A program made the translations under genes and the position numbers. A stretch of DNA of 64,000 nt, taken from NCBI GenBank assembly GCA_035222895.1, contig JAVYIG010006783.1, forward strand, positions 46,001 through 110,000, in the 5' to 3' direction. Origin of the DNA: Strongylocentrotus droebachiensis (lineage: Eukaryota > Echinodermata > Echinoidea > Camarodonta > Strongylocentrotidae). The notes beneath the pieces are model-generated. The model worked only from the letters and a program-made list of their open reading frames with translations, made no database searches and had not been told where the DNA came from. Positions 11,216 through 23,238 of the stretch are shown piece after piece (positions within the stretch are counted from its first letter, which is position 1; each line of letters begins with the position of its first letter).

Positions 11216-11884
11216 AAATCAACTTGTGAGATTTATTATTCGTTTATGTATGTTGGAAGAAAATCATAATAGAAATGTCCCCTGATAAGGATTGCTCTTC
11301 AAGTCCTTATTTTCAAAATATGACAAGAAAGAGCTGGCTTGTTTCGACCAAACAGTCATTCAATGTGTTTGTGTATAGTTCCAAATACCCATTTCTAGGT
11401 GCAGCACATGTGCTTTTCATCAAACTGGATCCAGTAGATATCAAGTGGACGATTCTTCGATATATGCGTCAGTGTCCACTAATTCCTATGTACTACGCAA
11501 ACAACCTTTACTTCCAGATAGATTCTTGCACAATCTTATTGCATGAACAAGACTCAGTTTCATCTTTAATCAATTAATGTGGCAAATTTGCATGTTGCTG
11601 TGATCATCACATGTTAGGCACATGTTTGCCTATATATTGTCTATATACACAATACGATACCCATGTCCCAGTTCGAGTTGTGCACAAATAAAATCCATGT
11701 ACGCTACAAAGTTTGAATTTTTTTCCTTCATCATTTGTATATCACGCTGTCTCTCCCTAATTTACAGTCATTCCATTACCATTATGTAATTAAAGGATGT
11801 GCATTACAGCTGATTGAGGCACAAGCAAAGTGGATAAGATTAGGGAGGGGTCAATAGGTTGCATATGAAATGAAAAAAACAACG

Positions 11885-12370
11885 TCCTAATTTTTATATT
11901 CATTTGACAATATCTCAAGGTCAAAGGTCACAGGGCTCATAGTCATTATGTATGCAAAATAGCTTATGATCGCATTATCATTAGAACAGATTGATGGATT
12001 CCTGCCAAACTTAGGTTATGTATGTATCTTGCAGAGCCAATGAACTGAGTAGATTCTGGGGTCATGAGGTCAAATGTCACAGGGCTCATTATGTATGCAA
12101 AAATAGCTTGTGAACGCATTCTCATGAGAACTGCTACATGGATTACTATCAAACTCAGGACATGTATGTATCTTGCAGAGCCAATGAACTGATTAGATTT
12201 TAGGGTCATGAGGTCAAAGATCAAAGGGTCATACATGTATATGAAATAAAGCTTGTATCGCAATATTCTGAGAACCTGTTTAATGGTTTACAATCAAAGT
12301 TGAATTTTAAATATTGCTTCTGTTTTGGTTAGTAAAATAGTTCTATGGCGGAGGCATCATTTTTAAAGAC
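11885..12370 (+). repeat. Tandem ~150-bp repeat family, copy 2
   Basis: This second copy of the 60-545 family has three units with cttgcagagccaatgaactg and aggtcaaatgtcacagggct. It ends in the same ctatggcggaggcatcat motif and lies in the death-domain gene intron. Confidence 0.75.
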
Positions 12371-12754
12371 CAAATCTCCCAATGAATTCTAGATGTGTAT
12401 AGATCAAAGCAGCAGATCACCTTATTCGTCACCATCACAAATTCTATGTAAAGTTTCTAATCATTCTTTATTCTGAGAATTTAGAGAATATAATATCAGC
12501 ATAAATTAACTCTTTACGCTGTGAATTATGAATTGCCGCTAAGCAATTTAACCTAGGAGAAGTTTTTAATAAAATGATTGGCCTGATACCGAATATAAGC
12601 AATTAAATTGTTGATACATGCTTGTGGAGTTGTGCTCTAACTTTTAACATTTGTAGTTGAATATTCAGTTTACTTTATTCAGCACTCGGAAATATAGGAT
12701 AATAAGTAAGACATATAGTTCAACTTTGTTCTTTCCTGGTTCTCGAAATTGCAG

Positions 12755-12827
12755 AACAACTGCAAGGTGCATCATCAAGTTCACAGACGACGCAAACGTC
12801 ACATCACACTACAGATGAAACTCTGGA
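12755..12827 (+). CDS. Death-domain protein, internal exon 5 (Ser/Thr/Gln linker)
   Basis: This 73-bp exon lies between acceptor cgaaattgcag and donor CTGGA|GTAAGT; it starts in phase 1 and ends in phase 2. It encodes a flexible linker (GASSSSQTTQTSHHTTDET) joining the UPA-like part to the death domain. Its phases match both neighbours exactly, which is the main support for such a short exon. Confidence 0.65.
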
Positions 12828-13490
12828 GTAAGTTATGATCATTTATTTCACCTTTGATACTGTCAAGTTTAATAGTAGATTCAGACGGAGACAGAGCATG
12901 TGCAGATATAAACCCGAATCACCAAGGTACTTTTGAGGAGGGGCAAGGGGGCAGTTTGCCCTTCCAACAAATTTGAAGAAAAAAAAAACTACCCAAAACA
13001 ACTTTATTACAGAAATGATCGCAATGTAAATGATCATGAAATTTCGTCATTATTTCCTAAAATATCTCGGTTACAGTGTTAGTTTGCAATTAACTTTAGT
13101 AAATGAAGAGAATGGAAAACTGGGCTCACATATCTGTAATTAAAGCCCAATAGAGATAAATAAATGATCTCAGTATGCTAATAAATAAAACTAGTCTGAG
13201 GCTTGTTTGCAAATAAATAATTGAAAATCACTGTTGCTAATGTTGCATGTAATGTCATATCAAAATCAAAAGCATAACATTTGAAATTTAGAAGAATTGG
13301 GGGAAAAAGAATGTAACAATTAAAATAATCTGTTTACATGTAGTGCCTGATATCAAAAAATATTAATTCTAAGCGCTTTACGAATATTACTTTGGTTATC
13401 GGATTCATTCATGCACAATGTGCACCCTCTTCACTTCCTGGGGAGTATTCCATGTATGTTGCAAATTAGGGTCCGTGATAGATTTAATGC

Positions 13491-13877
13491 TTAAAGATAA
13501 AGTTGAGTTCTGGTCATGCGATTGCATTGTGAAAGAAACGGTGTGGAATCGATCAGAAACGGTTAATCATGCAGCATATCAGTAATATTGTGTATACTGA
13601 AAGGTTCTGGAATCATCAAAATGATAAGAAATTTGGCCATGCAAGTCTTGGTAAAAGTAATATGCACCTGTACACAGAAAGATGTATATGGGACTATCGG
13701 TAGACAAATATGTGGCATAGAAATGAGGCTCACATTTGTAAGAATATGAAGGCATTTGAAGAGCAATGCTTTTCAGGGAACCTTTTTTCTTTGATGTCCT
13801 TCCACTTTAGCATAATAACAAAGAAAACGTTCATAAATTCTTGTTCACCTCTCCCTAGAACTTAACCTTCTCTTTAA
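13491..13877. mobile_element. TTAA-flanked MITE, family E
   Basis: It starts TTAAAGATAAAGTTGAGTTC and ends gaacttaaccttctctttaa. The interior is shared with 45199-45440 (tgcgattgcattgtgaaaga, ggttctggaatcatcaaaat). Non-coding. Confidence 0.75.
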
Positions 13878-13927
13878 ATACTCACTTCATAGCCTTTGGC
13901 TACATTTTTTTTTCTGTAACACCTCCT

Positions 13928-14261
13928 CCCCCTGTTTGTCAGTTCATGTAATTTGATGCATACTAAAGTTCTTTTTTGTAATGATTTATTTAAGGAGCAT
14001 TTCAGGTAGACAAGAAGACTTTGAAGAAAAGCTAAACACTGTTGCTCGAAAAGTTGCTGGGCGTATTGAGATAGATAATCTCGGAAAGGCTCTTCCCCCT
14101 GTTTGTCAGTTCATGTAATTTGATGCATACTAAAGTTCTTTTTTGTAATGATTTATTTAAGGAACATTTCAGGTAGACAAGAAGACTTTGAAGAAAAGCT
14201 AAACACTGTTGCTCAAAAAGTTGCTGGGCGTATTGAGATAGATGATCTCGGAAAGGCTCTT
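13928..14261 (+). repeat. 167-bp tandem duplication spanning the 3' splice site and start of the death-domain exon
   Basis: Unit 1 is 13928-14094 and unit 2 is 14095-14261. They differ at only three positions that I can see (13996/14163, 14047/14214, 14077/14244). All three lie in the exonic part and change the amino acid (Ser/Asn, Arg/Gln, Asn/Asp). The 66 bp of intron copied with it is identical. Confidence 0.9.
13995..14094 (+). pseudogene. Partial duplicate of the death-domain exon
   Basis: It is the first-unit copy of the exon's opening 100 bp, with its own intact acceptor (gatttatttaag). It encodes GRQEDFEEKLNTVARKVAGR and onward, then runs into duplicated intron and stops at a TAA soon after (ALPPVCQFM, stop). 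Use of this acceptor would give a protein truncated inside the first death-domain helices. There is no downstream donor that obviously rescues it. Confidence 0.75.
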
Positions 14262-14450
14262 GGCTTTGCACCAGAAGATATCAAACATTATGTTGATGGA
14301 AATACAAATACAAGATACATGGGTACACTTTCAATGATACGAGACTGGAGAAAGAAGCAAACCAAGGCCACCGAGCGTAAGGTCCTGAAGGGTGCTCTAG
14401 AGAAGGCTGGTCAAAATCATCTCGCTGATGAGCTATTTGGTACCGCATGA
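14162..14450 (+). CDS. Death-domain protein, terminal exon (death domain)
   Basis: This is the last exon: acceptor tttatttaag, phase 2 start, stop TGA at 14448-14450. It encodes about 95 residues that fold as a death domain, the six-helix homotypic interaction module of apoptosis and NF-kB adaptors. Landmarks are FEEKLNTVAQKVAG (helix 1), DLGKALGFAPEDIKHY (helices 2-3, with the typical 'ALGF...I' spacing), MIRDWRKKQ (helix 5, 'L..W..' motif) and LKGALEKAGQNHLADEL (helix 6). The protein ends right after the domain, as in UNC5 and PIDD-type proteins. Role is inferred: a cytosolic adaptor or receptor tail in apoptosis or immune signalling. The first helix is duplicated upstream. Confidence 0.85.
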
Positions 14451-14980
14451 GATGCTAATATGGTTTTTTGTTCAGGACTACATTGTTCCAATTATATATA
14501 TAAATATGGATAGATAGATAGATAGAACTAAATTTAGATTATGTAATTGTTCATTGTAAATAATGTTCACACATTTCAATAGGTGATGATGGACTGAAGA
14601 CTAATTAAATTGCCTTAGGCCTGTGTGGATTTTTGTGAAAGTCTTTTCGATTATCCTTTTAAGTACTAGACTGAATGTGCCTTTGAACAAACAGACCCAA
14701 GTTCGCATTTATGGTAATATAAATAGTAGGAAAATCATGTTAAATTCTCTATATAATGGTATCTACACAGGAACATGCATAATTTGCAATTGATACTTTG
14801 ATAAGGAATCCTTTATTTCTTGCAACTTTTTTAATTTGAAGATCATAGCTAACCCTTTTTTTCTCCCTAGGCCTTTTTAGATATGCCTTTGCAAACAGTT
14901 TCAACCCCTCAATATCTCTTTTATCAATATTTATATGTACATATCATTGCTTTTTCCAATTTTAGAGTTTGTAAAATAAA
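14451..14980 (+). other. Probable 3' UTR with poly(A) signal
   Basis: AT-rich sequence follows the stop codon. It includes a short GATA repeat at 14506-14525 and a canonical AATAAA at 14975-14980. It is the likely 3' end of the death-domain transcript; later AT-rich signals are also possible. Confidence 0.5.
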
Positions 14981-16220
14981 GACGATATGAAATTAAATTA
15001 AATGAAACATAATGAAATGAAATATACATGCTCTCTAATATGATAATTGGTAGTCATCTTTATGGTTCAATATATAGAGATTTTAAAGAAATGCAACGTT
15101 TACATTACAATATTTAAACCACAAAATTGCGACGAAGCTAAACAGTGTAAATTATATTAGAAATGTTAGCGATATACAGAAATACAAATTAATGACGTGT
15201 AATTCTAGGTGTTATGCAGAGGAATATGTTGTCTTACTATATTTACAATGTTAATCCTCCTGATACTCTCACCATTAGTTGAGTAAGGAAAAATATTAAT
15301 ACAAGAATTCAACAAGGATTCTGTATTCTGTACGTTATGGAAAAGTGACTGCCAATCAAAAGTCCCTCCATTTTGTCTTCCTTTCTATAGATCATTATGT
15401 TTAATTAAACAGAATCCCAAACATGTCATTAATTGTTAATAGTCAGGATATCACAAAAAATATCGTACCTGAGAAGGAAAAAATAGAACCTAAATAAAAA
15501 CTTCTTCTTTAAACATAAAATACTGAAATACATATGTCAAATGTGACATACGATTGGAAAGTAAAACAAGAATACTCTGCAGTGAGGAAATAATCTACGT
15601 AAAAAAAAAACTCTTTCATTATCATTCATAGTTTGAAGTATTAATTGCCAATAGAGATGTGCAAAACTGTTTTTGCACTCTTCTGTATATAGCATGATTA
15701 GAATCAGCCATTAAAATAAGGTACTGAATTTGAAACTGGCTAAATCATCAAAATGTAATGTATTGAGATATAATGTTGAGTATTCAGATATAATTTGAGA
15801 ACAAACTTTGTTTATTTTGGAAATATTCCATGAAGACATTTTTTCGGTTGTATTAACATGTAAATTGCAAGGAGAAATATCTTAAAGTATTATTTATTTT
15901 GTAGATTATGATCTCTGTATTGCAAACGTGTAAATTACAATGTTGTATTATCTATTTATCATGTCAAACAGTAAAATATAAACATTTAAATCTCTTTTGG
16001 GTGTTCGTTATGAAACACAGAATGCTCTAATATGTGTAATTGATACTTCTGAGTATTCCTTCTAAGATTATTGTGCCGAAAGTCTTTCATTTTGTAAATA
16101 ACTACCTTCCATTTTCATTTCCTTTGATATTCCAGTCTTTATTTCATCCTATTCATAGTGTACTCTTTTGTCGGTCATGAATTCTATGTATATATATGTT
16201 TACATGTATGCCAATGTAGG
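14981..16220. other. AT-rich intergenic sequence
   Basis: No gene was seen. A ~150-bp segment at 15405-15545 is repeated at 16660-16790. Confidence 0.5.
15405..15545 (+). repeat. Dispersed direct repeat, copy 1
   Basis: Shared text such as cattaattgttaatagtcag, gtacctgaga and cttctttaaacataaaatac recurs at 16660-16790 with small indels. Confidence 0.65.
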
Positions 16221-16659
16221 AAATGTGTGATGCATTTATTGTGCATTCCAGTTATTCAACAGGTAAAGGCTCGTTTGGTTATAGCGCGCGGCGGTTAACC
16301 GCCTGGGAAAAAAGCAGCCGCGGTTTTTGCCAAACAAAGGACTTGCGCGTGTTTTTTTTTAGCTCTGTTACAAATACAGAAATGAAAAAGCGCATTACAC
16401 TTTTTGTCACCATAAATAAAGTATTAAAAAAAACGCGATTTTGCTGGTTATATCTGACCGAACCTTTTTAGTGATACAAAGAAAAATAGAAAATGTTTAT
16501 GAAATTGTATATTACTAGCAAGTATTACTGTACACGAGAATGATATTTCTGGAGCTCTTCCAATCATCCTCATTGAGTCATCCCCTTTACCAGGTGAATT
16601 TTAATTTCATGAAAACACTAAATATGCTTGATATCTTGCACAGTGTCTATAAATTTGAT

Positions 16660-16790
16660 AAAACAGAATCCCAAACATTTCATTAATTGTTAATCGTCAG
16701 GATATCACAACAAACTATCGTACCTGAGATGGAAAACATAGTAAGTTCTTCTTTAAACATAACATACTGACATATGTATATGTCACATGT
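16660..16790 (+). repeat. Dispersed direct repeat, copy 2
   Basis: It matches 15405-15545. It is bracketed by a second short direct repeat (gatatcttgcacagtgtcta) at 16630 and 16818. Confidence 0.65.
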
Positions 16791-17117
16791 AAAAATTGAT
16801 TGCAAATTACTAAAAGATATCTTGCACAGTGTCTATAAGTAGACGATAATTATAACAGATTTTCGTTTTGTCTTCTGAATATATCAGCTTCATATTCATT
16901 TGTATTTTGATACTCCCAAGATGTATTATAAGTATTGTAATAATTTTTGTCAGTACTACATGTATTTGGATTTCTGATGATATGATGTGAATGAATTTGT
17001 ATTTTGTATAACGGCCTGAAATACATCAAAGTAGTACTGTAATTAAGCTTTGTGTAAATTAAATAAGACGTGAAAACCTGTCAAAGTATAGGCCTAGTGT
17101 TAAGTGTCATCAGTATC

Positions 17118-17245
17118 AGTGACTTGGTCTAGTGATAATGTCTGTGCTCTCTGTCTTCGTCTACAATATGACTCTGATAGGAACAAGGTTCGTGAAACTG
17201 ACTCACTTCTTTCGGAGTGCGGTCCAACACGTAAATCATTTCTGA
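17118..17245 (+). mobile_element. Possible decayed tRNA-derived SINE head
   Basis: The string tggtctagtgataatg resembles a pol III A box and aaggttcgtgaaac a mutated B box about 55 bp later. It is decayed and has no tail. Confidence 0.3.
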
Positions 17246-17275
17246 TTGGTGCGCGTCTGTAAAACACAATTACAC

Positions 17276-17304
<29 letters not shown>
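17276..17304. repeat. (CA)n microsatellite
   Basis: Uninterrupted CA dinucleotides. Confidence 0.9.
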
Positions 17305-17306
<2 letters not shown>

Positions 17307-18300
17307 TTTTGTTTTTCCAAATTTTCTTTTTTTTAATTTCAAATTACAATTTTGTTTGTTCATAATAACAGTTCAATTAATTGTTTCATGTACGGTTCAT
17401 AAATTACGAACGTATTACAAAATTGAATGAAATGACTTAAACAACCCCCACATTCACATTCCTAGCATGTTATTTACGCAGTGCAACGGTGCCTATCAAT
17501 TGTCATAATTATTCATTTCTTCTTGATTGCCATTCTTTGTTATTGTATGCATGCAGTTTCTCTTTAAACTGTAGATGAATATCACAGCCAAATGCGCAGA
17601 AGTTTGAAGTTGGACGATATGCAACACGGTGCCATCTTGATTGCGTCTAAGCACAAATTGGGAAAACATATGTTTATTATCGAAGGAGTTTCTACGTTGA
17701 CAACGTTCTTTTGGAATTTATATTACAACGGTTAGAATAGAAGTTGACGACTAGCTTGGGTGAGATTATATTGTGTGTCGCTTTGATGGCGAATGAACAA
17801 TGTGGGATTTTAAACACGGAAGTGAGATCAAAATGTAAATGAGAAGAAACGAGTGTAGTTGGGTAGACTATGTGTTTTGGGGTGTATTACTAGATTTATG
17901 AGCGGGAGCGTTACATAGGCAAAGAGGAGGAGAAAAGAAGGTGATATATTTTTTGATGTGAATGAAGCGGAATGAAGCATTATATTTTACTTTTATTTTC
18001 TTCTATAAAAACTGAAGCTTTAAAGCTAAGTAGGTATTAGATCCCCTCTTTTCTCTTCCTCTCTGCTCCCCCACTCTATTTTTTTCTCTCTCTCTGTCTT
18101 CCCCCTCGTGTGTATTCATGTATTTCTAATGATCTAGATTTCAATATTTATACATATTAATGACACCATGGGAAATATTCTTTTTTTGGTTTTTATTGAA
18201 TTTATTTCTTAAAAGTCTAATTCCTTTTCGTACAAACCATAGAAGCAAAGCCCTTGCCATAGTCCTATTTTATACAAACTGAAATATAATTGAAACAAAG
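17305..18300. other. Intergenic sequence without recognised genes
   Basis: No ORF, terminal repeat or RNA gene could be supported. Confidence 0.4.
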
Positions 18301-18308
18301 CCATATAG

Positions 18309-18400
18309 GATGCGCGATAGCTCAGTCGGTAGAGCAGTGGTCTCGTAATTAGGTGACTCGGGTTCGAAACCAAGTCGATGCGTTAGTGCCCTTTGGCATG
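18309..18400 (+). mobile_element. tRNA-derived SINE, 5' part
   Basis: A tRNA-like head has a clear A box (tagctcagtcggtagagc) and B box (gggttcgaaacc); the anticodon-loop position reads ctCGTaa, tRNA-Thr-like. It is followed by agtgccctttggca, the body shared with the SINE at 59275. The body stops after about 15 bp at a different GC-rich element. Because of the SINE body, I do not call it a functional tRNA gene. Confidence 0.7.
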
Positions 18401-18530
18401 GGTGTCGATCCCGGGGGGGATGGGGGGATATATCCCCCCCCCCCCAATATTTCAGGTGGGGGGTATGGCCTGTACAATCATCCCCCCCCCCAATAATTCA
18501 CCATAAAAAAATATAAAAAAATGAAGAGAA
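18401..18530. mobile_element. End of a G/C-tract DNA element
   Basis: Sequence reading gtgtcgatcccggggggga with two facing poly-G and poly-C blocks replaces the expected SINE body. The style (ggcgtcgatcc next to poly-G) matches termini at 30393 and 27930. The distal end was not found. Confidence 0.4.
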
Positions 18531-19135
18531 AAATTAATGATGAGAGTCCGATGAGAGTAGTTAATGGTTATTACTCGCAAGATGACCATCAATATACACA
18601 TTTTGCTATCTCATTTTCATAATACATACATATATACGAAGTAAATAAGACAACCGTATATGAGACAAGAATAAATTGAATTCTCGCTCATACGGCTTCA
18701 TCATGAATTGATGAATTTATTCAATTTGTTCAATCAACAGCATCGTAGAAATGCAGTGCGCCAAATGCAAAGACGCAGCATCAAAAGCAACGAGCTAAAT
18801 GTTAAGCGCGAAGCACAAAAGTAGCAATCTGCAATGCGTTAGTGTTAACATAGATGCACTCTGTGACGATTTCGTGATGAGATCGGAGACAAGGAGAAAG
18901 ATTTTCGGAGATTAGTATGACTTATAAAATAGTTCACTAGTTGTTATGTTGTTTCCGTTCACCCTTTTTAAAATTCACGTCATTGTATCATTATTTTTAT
19001 TTTTTTCACTCATTTTATTTCCTGATATTTCCTAAAATGTTTTTCTTTTTTGGAGAAAGATTATTATGTCAAAACTTATTTGTGACACAACTTATTTTCA
19101 GTGGAGAAACTGAATTCAGACAAGGATTAATATAG

Positions 19136-19655
19136 AGAACAGTACAACGAATCGTCTTCTTTCTCTAATAATTTAGCGAACAGGGCAAAGCTGTTAGGGG
19201 GGAACTGAATTCACGAAGGACACGATACAACAAATCGTCTTCTTTCTCTAATAATGTAATAAAATGTGAAAGCTTCCGCGCTTCGCGCAGGAATGGGCAA
19301 ACTTGAATTCAGACAAGGATTAAGAGTCGAGAATGGTACATAGAATCGTCTTCTTTCTTTAATAATCTAATGAAACGTCAGAGCTTTCGCGCTACGCGCG
19401 GGGGAAGGGGAACTTGATTCAAACATTAATGATTAAGAGTCGAGAATGGTACATCGAATCGTCTTCTTTCTTTAATAATCTAATGAAACGTGAGAGCTTC
19501 CGCGCTACGCGCGGGGGAAGGGGAACTTGATTTAAACAAGGATTAAGAGTCGAGAATGGTATATCGAATCGTCTTCTTTCTTTAATAATCTAATGAAACG
19601 TCGGAGCTACCGCGCTACGCGCGGAGGAAGGGGAATTTGATTCAAACAACGGTAC
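19136..19655 (+). repeat. ~112-bp minisatellite with GCGCTACGCGCG cores, array 1
   Basis: About five units contain aatcgtcttctttctttaat, atgaaacgtcagagcttcgcg-like text with a self-complementary core cgcgctacgcgcg, then a 'ggggaacttgattcaaacaaggattaagagtcgagaatgg' type stretch. Later units are most alike. The same family sits inverted at 30670-31040. Confidence 0.8.
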
Positions 19656-21480
19656 GTTCGCGCATTGGCAGCCAATGGCATACATACCAATTGGCAGACA
19701 TACAACGTTTTGGTGGGGTATTCTAAAGTTTAACCGAAATAACAGATATGAAATTGATCTATAGAGCTGAACAACTATAGCCTATGTCACAGAGGAGCCT
19801 TTTGGTGTGTCTTCAAAAGAAGTAAGTGTAGTTGTTGATCTGGATGTTTGGCCACAGGTTGAAATAAAAAATCGGGTATGAATGGTTACGGTACTCAATG
19901 CAATACATGTGTTTTGCACAAAAACTACATCGCGCGACGTCGTCAATCAGATCAGCTGAGCTGCCCATTCTCCATTTCGTGACGTTACTGAAACATCGGT
20001 TGATTTTTCGTCAATTTTAATAAACCTTCAAGTTCATATTTCCCCCTCTTATTAACTAGTTAAACAAATGTGATATTCTTACTCAGTGTAAGTTCACGAC
20101 TGCAATGATACAAAATTCAGTCAAGTTTTAAATCAATGATCCTTCTCTTTAACTTGAAAGAGAATTAAGGGTCATTGATTTTAAAAACTAACTTTATTGT
20201 TATTATTGCAAAGGAGAAACTTTGATTGGACAAGGTTATCAAAATGCAATGTTTGGAAGCATTCGAAGTAATGATTAGTATCAATTACAAAACGCTTAAA
20301 AAACAGCCCCGGCATAGTACCTGAAGAGCTCTCCGAATGATGCTGAGATGTGTGACGTCACATTATGAATATGATTTGCGCAAGTAGACGATGTCCCATG
20401 ACATCTCAAATATTTACTGTGGCTGTTTTGTCATCTTCTTTACAGTTATTTATTTTACTTCACAACCACCAGGCTACATATTTAATCTATTACCTCATTT
20501 TAAAACCATGCGCATGGTATTATTTTAATGAAAAATGCAGCGATAAAAAAGAAATAGGGGGAATCCTTCGCTCGTGAATTAAATTGACGCCATTGTATTT
20601 TCAGCTACATACACCGCCGTACGTCCGGCGTTTCAAGAGGGAACAAATGCCGTCCGTGCTTTCTTTTATTGTTAATTAACCTCTATCCTGTGTATTTACT
20701 AACAGAAGAAATTAGTTATCTTTTCTTAGATCATGTTGTTGTATCGGCGTGTATATGTGTGTGAGTGAGAGGGGTGGAGGAAAGGTGAAAGATCTGACCT
20801 AATTGGCAAAGGCCCATCAGGATACTAATACTTACAGAGGCATATAACAGCTGGTGATTTTTTTTAAGCAGCCGTGAATAAACAGGCCTTCATTTCCTAG
20901 ACATACATCAAATTTAGTTTTCACAAAAGCTATAATAGAGGCAATAGTGACCCCTCAGGACAAGATGAGCCAAAATTGGCTGGGCTAGAACTTGAGAAAA
21001 TATGGAAAACGTAGAAATGTATAATCTTTGAAGAAATTCAATAATTCGTTATTTAAATGTATTTTAAAATATTTCAGTAAAGAGTATTGATAATGTATTA
21101 ATAAACAGTTTTCTTTGTGATGTATTTTGTTTCGTCTTAAAGAAATAGGCATAATATAAATATTCGTCTGGTAAGCACTCGTCTTAATTCTTAGTCTTTG
21201 AAATATGGCCAAATTCCAAATAAAAAAAAGTGATTAGAAATGAAACGTAACTTTTTAAAGATAGAGAACGTGAATTGTGTCAAGATTACAAACGTTTGAT
21301 AAGGAAGATAAGAATAAAAATTTCAACAAAAGAAAGCCCGGTTTTTAAAAAAAATATCTTATTGGCACACACCATATTATAAATTCACCTGAGCCTTAGC
21401 TTTCCCATATTAGTTAACCCCCCTCTCCATGGAATACAATTTTGATGAAAATAATAATGTACAGAAAATAACAGATAAAT
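19656..21480. other. Intergenic sequence without recognised genes
   Basis: AT-rich sequence with only short chance ORFs. Weak similarity to the 25.8-26.6 kb repeat (tttaaagatagagaacgtga, aattgtgtcaagattac) appears at 21245-21290. Nothing else can be supported. Confidence 0.4.
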
Positions 21481-21542
21481 ATTATACCGAAAATCATTTT
21501 TTCGATGAAATTAACACTTAAAAAACAAATGTATTCTCAACC

Positions 21543-21725
21543 ATGCACTTTAACATCAAAATCCTGAACAGAAATTTTGAAAAACTTCATATGTTACTTG
21601 ATCAAATTAGTAACAATGTTCCTGTCGTATGTCTCTCTGAAACCTGGTTAACTGAAAACCCATGCCCACACCTAAAACTGCCTGGTTTTACCATAATTAC
21701 GAACAATCCAGAGGGGGAGGAGTAG
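21543..21725 (+). pseudogene. LINE APE-type endonuclease remnant
   Basis: It contains HFNIKILNRNF and PVVCLSETWL, the N-terminal motifs of LINE apurinic-like endonucleases (the E in SETWL is a catalytic residue of the family). The frame is lost after about 60 residues. Confidence 0.7.
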
Positions 21726-22250
21726 CCATGTATATCTCAAAAATATATAAATTCAAAATACTCACGGAAATTAATATGATGATACCATCGACCGAATCCC
21801 TATTTATCGAAACATTAACTCGATGAAAAAAAGGAATAATAATCGGTGTATTTTATAGACCACCCAATACTAACTTTTACGACTTTTTAGAAGAATATCA
21901 GCCTTTAATGGAATAACCTCTACTTAACTCCTAACATTGTTTTCTCACGTGTGACCTTAATATTTACTTTATTTACCGCAACGTACATTTTACTAATGAT
22001 TACCTGGATTTTTTTATCTTCCAATTCTTTTGTTCATCTTATTGCAGACCAACCCGAATCGATCTGTAACACTAATAGACCTCATATTTACAAACATCCA
22101 CTCATACCCACATGCTGGAATTCTAATGTCAGACATGACTGATCAATACTCCATCTTTATCAAAGTCCGGATACCTTTCAGTCAGTAAAATCATCCCACA
22201 AAAAAAAAACACGGTGACTGAATGCAGAAAAACATTATTCGCCTCAAAAA

Positions 22251-22595
22251 TAGACTAAAGCTATGGTCACAAATCAGAGCAGCGACCGACCGATCAGTAG
22301 CCTGCTCGGTCGCTGCTGGAATTAGGCATCGCCCAGCGATTAGTTCGGTGCCCGGGCGGCGACCGCCCAGGCACCGAGCGTATTTTGGGCGGCGAGTGAA
22401 AAGTGAGCAGGCGCCGCCCAAATTTTAACTCCGCGCTAAAACTTCAGCGGCGACCGAGCGATGCCCTAAAAACGAGCGGTGCCTGGGCGGCCGCCGCTCG
22501 GTGGCCGGGCAGCCGCCGGGCAGAATTGGTTAAAAACTCGCCGCTCGGCCGCCGAGCAGTCTACTTTTGGGTAATGTGACCATAGCATAAGTCTA
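22251..22595. mobile_element. GC-rich MITE nested in the LINE
   Basis: It has 21-bp terminal inverted repeats with two mismatches (core GCTATGGTCACA on the left, TGTGACCATAGC on the right). The 345-bp element is far more GC-rich than its host and is full of internal palindromes (for example cgaccgagcgatg-type and gcgaccgaccgatc-type segments). It has no credible ORF. It splits LINE coding sequence, so it inserted after the LINE. Confidence 0.8.
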
Positions 22596-23238
22596 TTAGA
22601 CTGGGAAGAAGTACTTGCGATACAAACTCTAATGAATCTTTCAAAAAAAATGTTCAAATATTGATGAATGTTTATGATGGCGTTATTCCATAGCAAACAC
22701 CTAACGAGTCGAATAATAAAAATACCCCACGATCGCCATGGATGACCAAATCTCTGATAAAAATTTATCAACAAGAAAAACAGAATGTTTTACAAATAAA
22801 AATATAATCCTTCCCCTCAAACTGAAGTAAAATACACAAAATATACAAATATATTTATTACTCGTTTAAGGAATAAATACAAAAATAGTTTGATTCTCAA
22901 ATAAATACCAATAGATATGAATTTAATTCCACACGGAAGGTTATTAATCGTGTTTTTAACAAAAATACAAATAAATAAAAAAATCCACTCTATAAGAATA
23001 AATGGTAACATAACAGACGATAAGGAAGTAATTATTGTAGAGTCATTTAGTTACTATTTTGTTAAGATAGGCAATTCACTATCACAAATGATCCCTAGTG
23101 TAGATAACCACTATTCGGATTTCTTGCCGGAACATAATCCAAATACATTATTTGTATACCCGACTGTTTCGATGGAAGTACTAAACAAGCTCACCAATTG
23201 TCGTCTAATATCTTTCTTAACAACTTTCTCCAACATAT

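Noticed and set aside
16223-16471. 82-codon ORF over a GC-rich patch
   Set aside because: No motif, no splice support, and the base composition suggests a small insertion of unknown type.
18309-18382. Functional tRNA-Thr gene
   Set aside because: A and B boxes are present, but the SINE body follows, the stem pairing is poor, and sister SINE copies share the sequence.
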